Assembly (NCBI RefSeq): GCF_003579925.1 | Contig: NZ_QUAL01000185.1 | Location: 1-36,893 of the forward strand | Length of the DNA: 36,893 nt | Source of the DNA: Jiangella rhizosphaerae | Lineage (GTDB): Bacteria; Actinomycetota; Actinomycetes; Jiangellales; Jiangellaceae | Reading direction: 5' to 3' | In this document: one piece after another, positions 21,592-29,623 of the stretch | Layout: the number at the start of each line of letters is the position of its first letter | How positions within the stretch are numbered: position 1 is the stretch's first letter | Program-made: the position numbers and the translations under genes | Notes under the pieces: generated by a model | Database searches by the model: none | What the model was told of the DNA's origin: nothing | Seen by the model: only the letters and a program-made list of their open reading frames with translations

Positions 21592-22767
21592 TCAGCTGAA
21601 GGCGTTGTGGCCGGTGAGCGCCTGGCCGATGACGAGCTGGTGCACCTCGCTGGTGCCCTCGTACGTCAGCACCGACTCGAGGTTGTTGGCGTGCCGCAGC
21701 ACCGGGTACTCCAGCGTGATGCCGTTGGCGCCGAGGATCGTGCGGCACTCGCGGGCGATCGCCAGGGCCTCGCGGACGTTGTTGAGCTTGCCCAGGCTGA
21801 CCTGCTCGGGCCGCAGCCTGCCCTCGTCCTTCAGGCGCCCGAGGTGCAGCGCGAGCAGGTAGCCCTTCTGCAGCTCCAGCGCCATGTCGGCGACCTTGGC
21901 CTGGGTGAGCTGGAACGACGCCAGCGGCCGGTCGAACACCTCACGCGTCCCGACGTAGGACAGCGCCGTCGCGAGGCAGTCGCGGGCGGCGCCGAGCGCG
22001 CCGAATACGATGCCGAACCGGGCCTCGTTGAGGCACGACAGCGGCCCACGCAGCGACGACACCTCGGGCAGGACGGCGTCGGCCGGCAGCCGGACGCCCT
22101 CGAGCACCAGCTCGCTGGTCACCGACGCCCGCAGCGACAGCTTCTTCCCGATCTTGGGTGCGGAGAACCCGGGCGTCCCCGCCGGGACGAGGAAGCCGCG
22201 CACGGCCCCGTCGTCGACGCAGCGGGCCCAGACGACGGCGACGTCGGCGACCGAGCCGTTGGTGATCCACATCTTGGTGCCGTCGAGCACCCAGTCGTCG
22301 CCGTCGCGGCGGGCCCGGGTACGCATGCCGGCCGGGTTGGAGCCGAAGTCGGGTTCGGTCAGCCCGAAGCATCCGATGAGCGACCCCTCGGCCATGCCGG
22401 GCAGCCACTGCTGCTTCTGCTCCTCGGAGCCGAACTTCCAGATCGCGAACATCGCCAGCGACCCCTGCACCGACACCAGCGAGCGGACGCCGGAGTCGCC
22501 GGCCTCCAGCTCCATGCAGGCCAGGCCGTACGAGACGGCGTTCGTGCCGGCGCAGCCGTACCCGGTGAGGTGCATGCCGAGCAGGCCCAGCTTGCCGGCC
22601 TCCAGGGCCAGGTCGCGCACCGCCGACGACGACAGCCCGTCCTCGTACCAGTCGGCGATCGACGGGCGGACGCGGTCGTCGACGAAGTGGGCGACGGCGT
22701 CGCGCAGGTCGCGCTCCTCCTCGCTGAGCAGGTGCTCGACGCTCAGCAGCTCCAGGGGCGAGGTCAT
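21592..22767 (-). CDS. gcdH: Glutaryl-CoA dehydrogenase
   Basis: A 391-residue FAD acyl-CoA dehydrogenase that oxidises and decarboxylates glutaryl-CoA to crotonyl-CoA. It matches the GCDH subgroup rather than general acyl-CoA dehydrogenases: GVRSLVSVQGSLAMFAIWKF, CFGLTEPDFGSNPAGM, LNEARFGIVFGALGAARDCL and RHANNLESVLTYEGTSEVHQ, where the Glu in TYEGT is the catalytic base. It is the last gene of the lat-pcd-E1-gcdH operon, one base after the E1 stop. A long hairpin element follows the stop. Confidence 0.9.
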   Translation of the reverse strand: MTSPLELLSVEHLLSEEERDLRDAVAHFVDDRVRPSIADWYEDGLSSSAVRDLALEAGKLGLLGMHLTGYGCAGTNAVSYGLACMELEAGDSGVRSLVSVQGSLAMFAIWKFGSEEQKQQWLPGMAEGSLIGCFGLTEPDFGSNPAGMRTRARRDGDDWVLDGTKMWITNGSVADVAVVWARCVDDGAVRGFLVPAGTPGFSAPKIGKKLSLRASVTSELVLEGVRLPADAVLPEVSSLRGPLSCLNEARFGIVFGALGAARDCLATALSYVGTREVFDRPLASFQLTQAKVADMALELQKGYLLALHLGRLKDEGRLRPEQVSLGKLNNVREALAIARECRTILGANGITLEYPVLRHANNLESVLTYEGTSEVHQLVIGQALTGHNAFS

Positions 22768-22768
22768 G

Positions 22769-24916
22769 TCACTCCTTCTCGGCCAGCTCGACGGCGGCCT
22801 TCTCGATCTGCTGCTCGCCGAGCAGCACGTGGCTCGCGGCGGTGCCCAGCGGCACGAAGCTGTCGTGGCTGGCGACCCGCGCGATGCGGCCGTCGTAGCC
22901 CGACTCCACCAGCGCGGTGACGACGCCCTCGCCGACGCCGCCGGAGTGGCGGGTCTCGTCGGCGACCAGCACCCGTCCGGTGAGGTTGGCCTCGCGGACG
23001 ATGTCCTCGACCGGCAGCGGCGCCAGCCAGCGCAGGTCCAGCACCTGGGCGCTGATGCGCCGCTCGGCGAGCCTCTTCGCCACGCGCAGGCTCATCGGCA
23101 CGCCGTTGCCGAACGTGACGATGGTGAGGTCCGCGCCCGCACCGTGCACGCGGGCCCGGCCGATCGGCGCGTGCTCGCCGGGGTCGGCCGCGAGCCAGCC
23201 GCCGTCGCCGTCCTCGTGCAGGTCGCGGGTGTGGTAGAGCGCGATCGGCTCGAGGAACGCCGACACCGTCCCGTCGACGGCGGCAGCGGCCAGGCAGGTG
23301 CGCAGCATGGCGGCGGCGTCGTCGCCCCGGGACGGGCAGGCCACCACCAGGCCGGGGATGTCGCGCAGGACGGCGACGCCGTTGTCGTTGTGGAAGTGCC
23401 CGCCGAAGCCGCGCTGGTAGGCCAGCCCGGCGATGCGGACGACCAGCGGGTTGCGGTACTGCCCGGTGGAGAAGAACGACAGCGACGCCGCCTCGCCGCG
23501 CAGCTGGTCCTCGGCGTTGTGCAGGTAGGCGAGGTACTGGATCTCCGGGACGGGGAGCAGCCCGGCCAGGCCGGCGCCCAGCCCGAGGCCGAGGATCGAC
23601 TGCTCGTCCAGCAGCGTGTCGAAGACGCGGGCGCGGCCGTGCCGGCGGGCCAGGCCGCGGGTGACGCCGTAGACGCCGCCCTTGCGCCCGACGTCCTCGC
23701 CGAACACGACGACGCGGCGGTCGCGCTCGATCGCGGCGGACAGCGTCGCGTTGATCGACTCGGCCAGCGTGGCGGGCTGCTCGGCGCGGGACGCGTCGTA
23801 CAGGCCGGCGGCGGCGCGGGCGACGGCGTCGGGCGTGCGCGGGGCGAGCGGCGCGACGATCTCCGTCGCGGAGCCGAGCGTGCGGGCGCCGCGCAGCGAT
23901 TCGGCGACGGCGTCGACCTCGGCTCGGAGCACGCGGTACCGGCCGATCAGTTCGTCGGGGGTCGCGGCGCCGGCCTCGACCAGCGCGCGGGCGGTGCCGA
24001 GGATCGGGTCGCGGGCGTGGTCGGCGGCGATCTCCGTGGGCGTGCGGTAGCTGATCTCCGCGTCGGAGCCGGCGTGCCCGAGGTAGCGGACGGTGCGCAG
24101 GTGCAGGAACGCCGGCTTGCGTTGTTCGCGGACGTAGCCGGCGGCGCGCCGGGCCGCGGTGAGCGCCGTCGCCGGGTCGGCGCCGTCGGCCGACACATAG
24201 GTGAGGCCGGGCCGCGACCCGTACACCGTCTCGATCCAGCCGGCCGGGGTGGGCACTGAGATGCCGATGCCGTTGTCCTCGCAGACGAACAGCACCGGCA
24301 CCGGAAGCCCCTGGAACGCCGTGTTCAGCGCGGTGTTGATGGCCCCGACGGCGGTCGAGTGATTGGCCGAGGCGTCGCCGAACGAGCAGACGACGACGGC
24401 GTCCTCCGGCCAGGTCGCCGGCACACCCAGCCGGTGCGCCCGGTGCAGCGCGACCGCCAGCCCGACCGCACGCGGCAGATGCGAGGCGATGGTCGAGGTC
24501 TGCGGGATGATCGACAGCGCGGCGTTGCCGAACACCTTGTGCCGGCCGCCGGCGATCGGCTCGTCGGCGGCGCCCATGAGGCTCTGCAGCACGTCGCGGA
24601 TCGGGGTCGAGCCCGGCACCTGGGCCGCGCGCGCGGCGTAGAACCCGCCGGAGCGGTAGTGCAGCAGCGCCGGGTCGCTCGGGCGCAGCGCCGCCGCGAC
24701 CAAGGCGTTCGACTCGTGCCCGGCCGACCCGATGGTGTAGAAGCCGCGCCCGGCCGCCTGCAGCTCACGAGCGACGACGTCCAGGTGCCGGCTGGTCACC
24801 TGGGCGTCGAAGACGCCGCGCAGCACCTCGGCGGAGCCGGACGCCGTCGCCGTCCGGGGCTCCAGCGACGCGATGGCGCCGAGCAGCGCCTCCTCGAGGG
24901 CGGCGGGTGTGCTCAC
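22769..24916 (-). CDS. Fused 2-oxoacid dehydrogenase E1 alpha-beta (candidate 2-oxoadipate E1)
   Basis: A 715-residue thiamine-diphosphate decarboxylase with both E1 chains in one protein. Residues ~30-340 are the alpha part: FYTIGSAGHESN, and the ThDP motif SFGDASANHS (about 179-188) to FVCEDNGIGIS. Residues ~383-715 are the beta part: VVVFGEDVGRKGGVYG, FDTLLDEQSILGLGLG, PEIQYLAYLHNAEDQLRGEA and VLVADETRHSGGVGEG. It resembles branched-chain E1. GTG at 24916 overlaps the pcd stop (GTGA). Lying between pcd and gcdH it would convert 2-oxoadipate toward glutaryl-CoA. No E2 or E3 gene is in the window, so it must borrow them. The specificity is inference from the operon. Confidence 0.85.
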   Translation of the reverse strand: MSTPAALEEALLGAIASLEPRTATASGSAEVLRGVFDAQVTSRHLDVVARELQAAGRGFYTIGSAGHESNALVAAALRPSDPALLHYRSGGFYAARAAQVPGSTPIRDVLQSLMGAADEPIAGGRHKVFGNAALSIIPQTSTIASHLPRAVGLAVALHRAHRLGVPATWPEDAVVVCSFGDASANHSTAVGAINTALNTAFQGLPVPVLFVCEDNGIGISVPTPAGWIETVYGSRPGLTYVSADGADPATALTAARRAAGYVREQRKPAFLHLRTVRYLGHAGSDAEISYRTPTEIAADHARDPILGTARALVEAGAATPDELIGRYRVLRAEVDAVAESLRGARTLGSATEIVAPLAPRTPDAVARAAAGLYDASRAEQPATLAESINATLSAAIERDRRVVVFGEDVGRKGGVYGVTRGLARRHGRARVFDTLLDEQSILGLGLGAGLAGLLPVPEIQYLAYLHNAEDQLRGEAASLSFFSTGQYRNPLVVRIAGLAYQRGFGGHFHNDNGVAVLRDIPGLVVACPSRGDDAAAMLRTCLAAAAVDGTVSAFLEPIALYHTRDLHEDGDGGWLAADPGEHAPIGRARVHGAGADLTIVTFGNGVPMSLRVAKRLAERRISAQVLDLRWLAPLPVEDIVREANLTGRVLVADETRHSGGVGEGVVTALVESGYDGRIARVASHDSFVPLGTAASHVLLGEQQIEKAAVELAEKE

Positions 24917-26466
24917 GGCTGGTCGTCGAGCCGGAAGCCGAGGTCGGCGTCCAGGTCGGCGACGTCCATCTGGGCCTTCTGCAGCCGGCCGGAGTAGTCC
25001 CAGTTCACCGACTGCCAGCGGGTGAACTGGTCGAGCACCCACATGCCGGACTGCCGCGAGCCGTTGCCGGACTTGCCGTTGCCGCCGAACGGCAGGTGCG
25101 CCTCGGCGCCGGACGTGGAGTTGTTGATGCTCACCATGCCGGCGGAGATGCCGCGCCGGTACGCGAACGCGTCGGCCGGGTTCGTCGTGTAGATGGAGCT
25201 GGACAGGCCGTAGCCGGGCGCGTTGGCGAGGTCGATGGCCTCGTCCAGCGTCGAGTACGACGTGACGCCGACGATCGGGCCGAACGTCTCCTGGTCGAAC
25301 AGCTCGTCGCCGGGGCGGACGCCGTCGACCACCACCGGGTGGTAGTAGAGACCCTTCGCGGGGTCGCCGACGAAGCCGTCGCGCGGGTTGCCGCTGGTGA
25401 TGCGGCCGGTGCGGCCGTGCACGGTGTGCTGCGGCTGCACCCAGCCGAGGAACTTCTCGTACCGCTCGGCGAACTTGGCGTCGAGCAGCGGGCCCATGAG
25501 GACGTCCTGGGTCGGGTCGCCGACGGCGGCGGCGTCGACGGCCGCGGTGAACCGGCGGAGGAACTCGTCGTGCAGCGACTCGTGCACGATGACCGTGCCC
25601 AGCGACGTGCACCGCTGGCCGGCCGTGCCGAAGCCGGAGAACAGCGCGCCCTCGACGGCGAGGTCGAGGTCGGCGCTCGGCGTGACGACCAGCGGGTTCT
25701 TGCCGCCCAGCTCGAGGCAGGCCGTCTGCAGGTGCCGGCCCGTCAGCGCGCCGATCTCGCGGCCGACCTCCGACGAGCCGGTGAAGCCGACCTTGTCGAT
25801 GTACCCGAGCTCCAGCGACTCCTGCAGGCCGGCGTAGGTGTCGGCGCCGTCGGCGTGGACCAGGTTGAACACGCCGTCGGGCAGCCCGCCGCCCTTGACG
25901 AACAGGTCGTGGAAGGCGTTGGAGACGACGGCGGAGTACTCGGCCGGCTTCCACACGATGGTGTTGCCGGTGAGCAGCGCCGGGACGATGTACCAGGACG
26001 GCACCGCGACCGGGAAGTTGCCGGCGGTGATGACGGCGACCGTGCCGACCGGGTTGCGGAACGTGAACAGCTGCTTGTCGGGCATCTCGCTGGGCACCGT
26101 CTGGCCGTACAGCCGGCGGCCCTCGCCGAGGAAGAAGTCGCAGGTGTCGACGATCTCGCGGACCTCGCCGAGCGCCTCGGCGTACGGCTTGCCGATCTCG
26201 CGGGTGACCAGGCGGGCCAGCGACTCGGCGTTCTCCTCGACCACCCGCCCGATGTGCGCGATGGCCCGGCCGCGGACGGGTGCCGGGACGTCGGCCCAGG
26301 CCCGCTGGGCGTTGCGGGCGACGACGGCGGCGGCGGTGAAGATGCGCCCGGGAGCCAGGCTCACCTCGCCGACGGCGTCGTCGAGGTCGGCCGGGTTCAG
26401 GCTGGCGACGGTGCGGTCGCCGGGGACGGGCTGGCCGTCGACGACCGAGGTGACGGTGCGGGTCAC
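24913..26466 (-). CDS. pcd: Aldehyde dehydrogenase, piperideine-6-carboxylate type
   Basis: A 517-residue NAD(P)-dependent aldehyde dehydrogenase. The catalytic Cys is in GFGTAGQRCTSLGT, the base Glu in CLELGGKNPLVV, and the cofactor loop is GFTGSSEVGREIG. The tail SGAEAHLPFGGNGKSGNGSR is of the type seen in the lysine-linked group. Downstream of lat it is expected to oxidise allysine/piperideine-6-carboxylate to 2-aminoadipate, as pcd does in M. tuberculosis (Rv3293) and in cephamycin producers. GTG at 26466 follows AGGAG after a 23-base gap from lat. The function assignment rests on operon context. Confidence 0.85.
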   Translation of the reverse strand: MTRTVTSVVDGQPVPGDRTVASLNPADLDDAVGEVSLAPGRIFTAAAVVARNAQRAWADVPAPVRGRAIAHIGRVVEENAESLARLVTREIGKPYAEALGEVREIVDTCDFFLGEGRRLYGQTVPSEMPDKQLFTFRNPVGTVAVITAGNFPVAVPSWYIVPALLTGNTIVWKPAEYSAVVSNAFHDLFVKGGGLPDGVFNLVHADGADTYAGLQESLELGYIDKVGFTGSSEVGREIGALTGRHLQTACLELGGKNPLVVTPSADLDLAVEGALFSGFGTAGQRCTSLGTVIVHESLHDEFLRRFTAAVDAAAVGDPTQDVLMGPLLDAKFAERYEKFLGWVQPQHTVHGRTGRITSGNPRDGFVGDPAKGLYYHPVVVDGVRPGDELFDQETFGPIVGVTSYSTLDEAIDLANAPGYGLSSSIYTTNPADAFAYRRGISAGMVSINNSTSGAEAHLPFGGNGKSGNGSRQSGMWVLDQFTRWQSVNWDYSGRLQKAQMDVADLDADLGFRLDDQP

Positions 26467-26489
26467 GGTGGATGTGCTCCTAGGTGTGC

Positions 26490-27836
26490 TCAGCTGACGC
26501 GGGCGAACTGACGGGCGACGGCGCGGCCGAACGCCGCGACGGCGAGGTCGATCTCATCATCGGTCACCGACAGCGCGGGACGGAAGCGGATCGCGCGCTC
26601 GCCGCTCGGCAGCGCGATGACCTGCTCGTTCTCGCGCAGATCGGTGAGGACCGCGGTGCGGACCGCGCCGTCGGGCAGGTCGGCGGCGACCATGAGGCCG
26701 CGGCCGCGCACGTTGCTGACCGCGCCGGGGGTCTCGGCCGCGACGGCGCGCAGCCCGGCGAGGAAGCGCTCGCCCTTGGTGGCGGCGGCCTCGATGAGCC
26801 CGTCTTGCTCGATGATCTCCAGCAGCCGGCGCGACCGGACCATGTCGGCCAGCCCGCCGCCCCAAGTGGAGTTGATGCGGCCGGACACGGTGAACACGTT
26901 GTCGGCGACCTCGTCGACGCGTCCGCCGGCCATGATGCCGCCGACCTGCACCTTCTTCGAGAACGCGACGACGTCGGGCTGCAGGCCGAGCTGCTGGTAG
27001 GCCCACGCCGTGCCCGTCGTGCCGGTGCCGGTCTGCACCTCGTCGACGATGAACAGCGCGTCGTGCTCGTGGACCAGGGCCTGCATGGCCTGCAGGAACT
27101 CCGGGCGCATGTGGTTGTCGCCGCCCTCGCCCTGGATCGGCTCGCAGATGAACGCGGCGATGTCGTGCGGGTGGGCCTCGAAGGCCTGGCGCGCCTGGGC
27201 CAGGGCGTGCTCCTCGGCCCGCTGGACGGCGTCGAGGTGGTCCTCGAGCGGGAACGTGACGGCCGGGACGTCGATGCGCGGCCAGTCGAATTGCGGGAAC
27301 CGGGCGGTCTTGTTCGGCTCGGTGTTGGTCAGGGACATCGTGTAGCCGCTGCGGCCGTGGAACGCCTTCGTCAGGTGCATGATGCGGGTGCCGAGGCGGG
27401 GGTCGCGGCCGTGCGCCTCGTTGTGCCGGCTCTTCCAGTCGAAGGCGACCTTGAGCGCGTTCTCGACGGCCAGCGCGCCGCCCTCGACGAAGAACAGGTG
27501 CGGCAGGCGCGGGTCGCCCAGCACCCGGACGAACGTCTCGGTGAACTCGGCGAGGTGCACGGAGTAGATGTCGGGGTTGGCCGGCTTGTTGGCCGCGACC
27601 CGGCCGAGCAGCTCCATGAACGCGGGGTCGTCGACCAGTCCCGGCGGGTTGCAGCCCAGCGGCGCGGAGGCGAAGAACGTGTACATGTCCAGGTACCGCT
27701 TACCGTCGCGCGCGTCGACCAGCCAGCTGCCCTCGCTGGCGTCGGTGTCGAGGACGAGCTTGAAGCCGTCCGTGAGCAGGTGCTTGCCGAGAACCGCGTG
27801 GACCTCGTCCGCGGCGATGGTGAGCTGTTCGGCCAC
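26490..27836 (-). CDS. lat: L-lysine 6-transaminase
   Basis: A class III PLP aminotransferase of 448 residues, essentially the same length as M. tuberculosis Lat (449). It moves the epsilon-amino group of lysine to 2-oxoglutarate and yields allysine, which cyclises. Visible motifs: FASAPLGCNPPGLVDDPAFM, FFVEGGALAVENALKVAFDW, FICEPIQGEGGDNHMRPEFL, IVDEVQTGTGTTG and the PLP Lys in AFSKKVQVGGIMAGG. GTG at 27836 (VAEQLTIAADEVH) follows GAGGAGG by ten bases. It is the first gene of a four-gene operon. Confidence 0.93.
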   Translation of the reverse strand: MAEQLTIAADEVHAVLGKHLLTDGFKLVLDTDASEGSWLVDARDGKRYLDMYTFFASAPLGCNPPGLVDDPAFMELLGRVAANKPANPDIYSVHLAEFTETFVRVLGDPRLPHLFFVEGGALAVENALKVAFDWKSRHNEAHGRDPRLGTRIMHLTKAFHGRSGYTMSLTNTEPNKTARFPQFDWPRIDVPAVTFPLEDHLDAVQRAEEHALAQARQAFEAHPHDIAAFICEPIQGEGGDNHMRPEFLQAMQALVHEHDALFIVDEVQTGTGTTGTAWAYQQLGLQPDVVAFSKKVQVGGIMAGGRVDEVADNVFTVSGRINSTWGGGLADMVRSRRLLEIIEQDGLIEAAATKGERFLAGLRAVAAETPGAVSNVRGRGLMVAADLPDGAVRTAVLTDLRENEQVIALPSGERAIRFRPALSVTDDEIDLAVAAFGRAVARQFARVS

Positions 27837-27905
27837 GATCGGTGAACCTCCTCGAAACCCGGGTACGGTGACAAGACGTCCCTCGTGAGGCTCGCCTTGG
27901 CGTAA

Positions 27906-27936
27906 TTCTTGCGTTGATTCACCGCCAGAGCAAGAA
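27906..27936 (-). promoter_or_regulatory. Inverted repeat over candidate lat promoter
   Basis: TTCTTGC (27906-27912) and GCAAGAA (27930-27936) form a perfect 7-base dyad with 17 bases between. Read on the minus strand, TTGCTC-N17-AAGAAT falls on the two arms, so the dyad would cover both promoter boxes of lat. An Lrp-type or other operator is plausible. Confidence 0.35.
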
Positions 27937-27970
27937 GACATCCCGTCACGGTTCGAGCGAAGGAGCCGAT

Positions 27971-28495
27971 TCACACGGCGCGCTGCAGCAGGACGGTGTC
28001 GAGCCAGCGGCCGTGCTTGTGGCCGACGGCGGTCAGGCGGCCGGCCTCGGCGAAGCCCAGTGCGCGGTGCAGGGCGAGCGACGGGCTCGTGCCGGCTCCG
28101 TCGTCGACGACGACGGCGACCAGCTGGCGCACGCCGGCGGCCGCACAGGCGTCGATCAGCGCCGCCATGAGCGTCCGGCCCAGGCCGCGGCCGGTGTGCG
28201 CGGGGGAGAGGTAGACGGTGTTCTCGGCGGTGTGCCGGTAGGCGGGCTTGGGCCGCCACGGAGCGGCGTAGGCGTAGCCGGCGACCGTGCCGGCGGTGTC
28301 GGCGACGAGGAACGGCAGGCCGCGGTCGTGGAGGCCGGCGAGCTTGTCCGCCCAGTCGGCGGCCGTGGGCGGCGTCTCCTCGAACGTGACGACGCTGGTC
28401 TCGACGTAGTGCGCGAAGATCGCCGCGATGGCGGGCAGGTCGGCGGATCGCGCAGGCCGGATGCTCGGGGTGGGAGATTCGCTATAGAGAACCAC
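27971..28495 (-). CDS. GNAT N-acetyltransferase, phosphinothricin-acetyltransferase-like
   Basis: A 174-residue acetyltransferase. It shows the family pattern of Pat/Bar-like enzymes: IRPARSADLPAIAAIFAHYV, TFEETPPTAADWADK, the strand NTVYLSPAHTGRGLGRTLM with the acetyl-CoA pyrophosphate loop (GRGLG), and HRALGFAEAGRLTAVGHKHG. Known members acetylate phosphinothricin, methionine sulfoximine or related amino acids. GTG at 28495 sits five bases after a TATAAT box, so the mRNA is probably leaderless. It is divergent from an XRE-cupin regulator. Confidence 0.88.
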   Translation of the reverse strand: MVLYSESPTPSIRPARSADLPAIAAIFAHYVETSVVTFEETPPTAADWADKLAGLHDRGLPFLVADTAGTVAGYAYAAPWRPKPAYRHTAENTVYLSPAHTGRGLGRTLMAALIDACAAAGVRQLVAVVVDDGAGTSPSLALHRALGFAEAGRLTAVGHKHGRWLDTVLLQRAV

Positions 28496-28512
28496 GCCTC
28501 ATTATAGTGAAT
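28477..28512. promoter_or_regulatory. Overlapping divergent leaderless promoters inside an inverted repeat
   Basis: The minus-strand -10 TATAAT (28501-28506) and the plus-strand -10 TATAGT (28503-28508) overlap by four bases, so the two polymerases cannot bind at once. ATTCGCTATA (28477-28486) and TATAGTGAAT (28503-28512) form a 10-base dyad with one mismatch, a likely operator for the XRE-cupin protein. Confidence 0.55.
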
Positions 28513-28515
28513 GGC

Positions 28516-29076
28516 ATGGATCTCGTCGCGCTCGGCCGCCGCATCGCCGACGTGCGGGTGCAGCGCGGCCTGACGATGAACGCGCTCGCGGAGCGGGCCG
28601 GCGTGAGCGCCAGCATGCTGTGGTCGGTGGAGCGCGGACGCAAGGCGCCCACCGTCGTCGTGCTGGACCGGATCGCGACAGCGCTCGGCACTCCGATGTC
28701 GGCCCTGCTGGACGCCGACGACGTGCCGCGGGTGATCGTCCGCCGGGCCGCGGAGCAGGACGTCGCGGTCGCCCCGGACGGATGGCGGCGCACCATCCTG
28801 ACGCCGGTGGTGCCGGGGGTGAACTTCGAGTGGGTCCGGACCGAGCTGCCGCCGCGCCGCGAGGCGCTGGAGTATCCGGCCTACGCTGCCGGGTCGCACG
28901 AGTACGTCGTGGTCGAGACCGGCCGGCTCCGGCTCGCCCTCGCCGACGACGAGCACGACCTCGCCGCCGGCGACTCGATCTACTTCGCCGCCGACGTGCC
29001 GCACGCCTACGCCAACCCGTGGGACGAGTCGTGCTCGTACCATGTGGCCGCGTTGATCATGCGGCCGCGTCGGTGA
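28516..29076 (+). CDS. XRE-family regulator with C-terminal cupin
   Basis: A 186-residue repressor-type protein. The N-terminal XRE helix-turn-helix (ALGRRIADVRVQRGLTMNAL, AGVSASMLWSVERGRK) is joined to a cupin ligand domain (GSHEYVVVETGRLRLAL, AAGDSIYFAADVPHAYANP). Such regulators often sense a small molecule and control the neighbouring metabolic gene, here the divergent acetyltransferase. ATG at 28516 lies seven bases after TATAGT (leaderless); GTG at 28507 would overlap the -10 box. The TGA is directly followed by a repeat element. Confidence 0.9.
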   Translation: MDLVALGRRIADVRVQRGLTMNALAERAGVSASMLWSVERGRKAPTVVVLDRIATALGTPMSALLDADDVPRVIVRRAAEQDVAVAPDGWRRTILTPVVPGVNFEWVRTELPPRREALEYPAYAAGSHEYVVVETGRLRLALADDEHDLAAGDSIYFAADVPHAYANPWDESCSYHVAALIMRPRR

Positions 29077-29622
29077 CGTTGGGCCGTCCCCCTGCTGCCC
29101 ATTCTCTTAGCCGCGCAACCGCGCCTCAAGCGGACCATTTGGGCGCTTCGCGCCGACGCGGATCCGCTTGACCCGCGGCTGCGCCGTGGCCCTGGGCGCT
29201 ATCAGGGGGACGGGGGCAGAGCGGGCACGACTCGAGGTTCATGTGCCCGTTTCGCGCGGTTTGCCGGGCTGCAGACGCCCATGATCATCCAGGATCGTCT
29301 ACATCACGAGGATTACGTGAGCTTCAACATGGCTGTAGGGGTGTTGACGCTTGGGTAATCCTCGTGATGGCTCCGGAATCACGGTGAAATCTCACCAGGC
29401 GGACGCTCAACGGCACCAACGCCACACAGAAGCCGGCCAGACGCCCCAGACGACCGTCGCCGCTCTTTCCCCGTCCCCTGATAGGTGCCCGTTCTTCGGC
29501 CGGGTGCGCGCGGGTCAAGTCCAAGGCCCCCAACCAGAAGAGAAGAGCACACAGTCAGAGGCCGCGGACTTGAGGCGCGCGTCCGCGGCCAAGAGAATGG
29601 GCAGCAGGGAGACGGCCCAACG
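29077..29622 (-). mobile_element. Non-coding 546-base element, copy B, with 39-base inverted ends
   Basis: The ends 29077-29115 (CGTTGGGCCGTCCCCCTGCT...) and 29584-29622 are reverse complements over 39 bases with two mismatches. Subterminal dyads (CAAGCGGA near 29127 against TCCGCTTG near 29162; CAAGTCC against GGACTTG on the other side) and a central ATCCTCGTGATG hairpin (29303-29370) follow the same order as copy A at 16133-16680, in reverse. It starts on the base after the XRE stop and ends one base before the glycosylase stop codon. I see no gene or clear target duplication. Confidence 0.8.
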
Positions 29623-29623
29623 C

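Noticed and set aside
22769-24916. Pyruvate dehydrogenase E1
   Set aside because: Actinobacteria normally use a homodimeric AceE-type E1; the fused alpha-beta form and the lysine operon context point elsewhere.
22010-26511. Long plus-strand open frames opposite gcdH, E1 and pcd (up to ~750 codons)
   Set aside because: They are antisense shadows of high-GC genes: Arg/Gly/Ala-rich, no domain, and the minus strand encodes clear enzymes.
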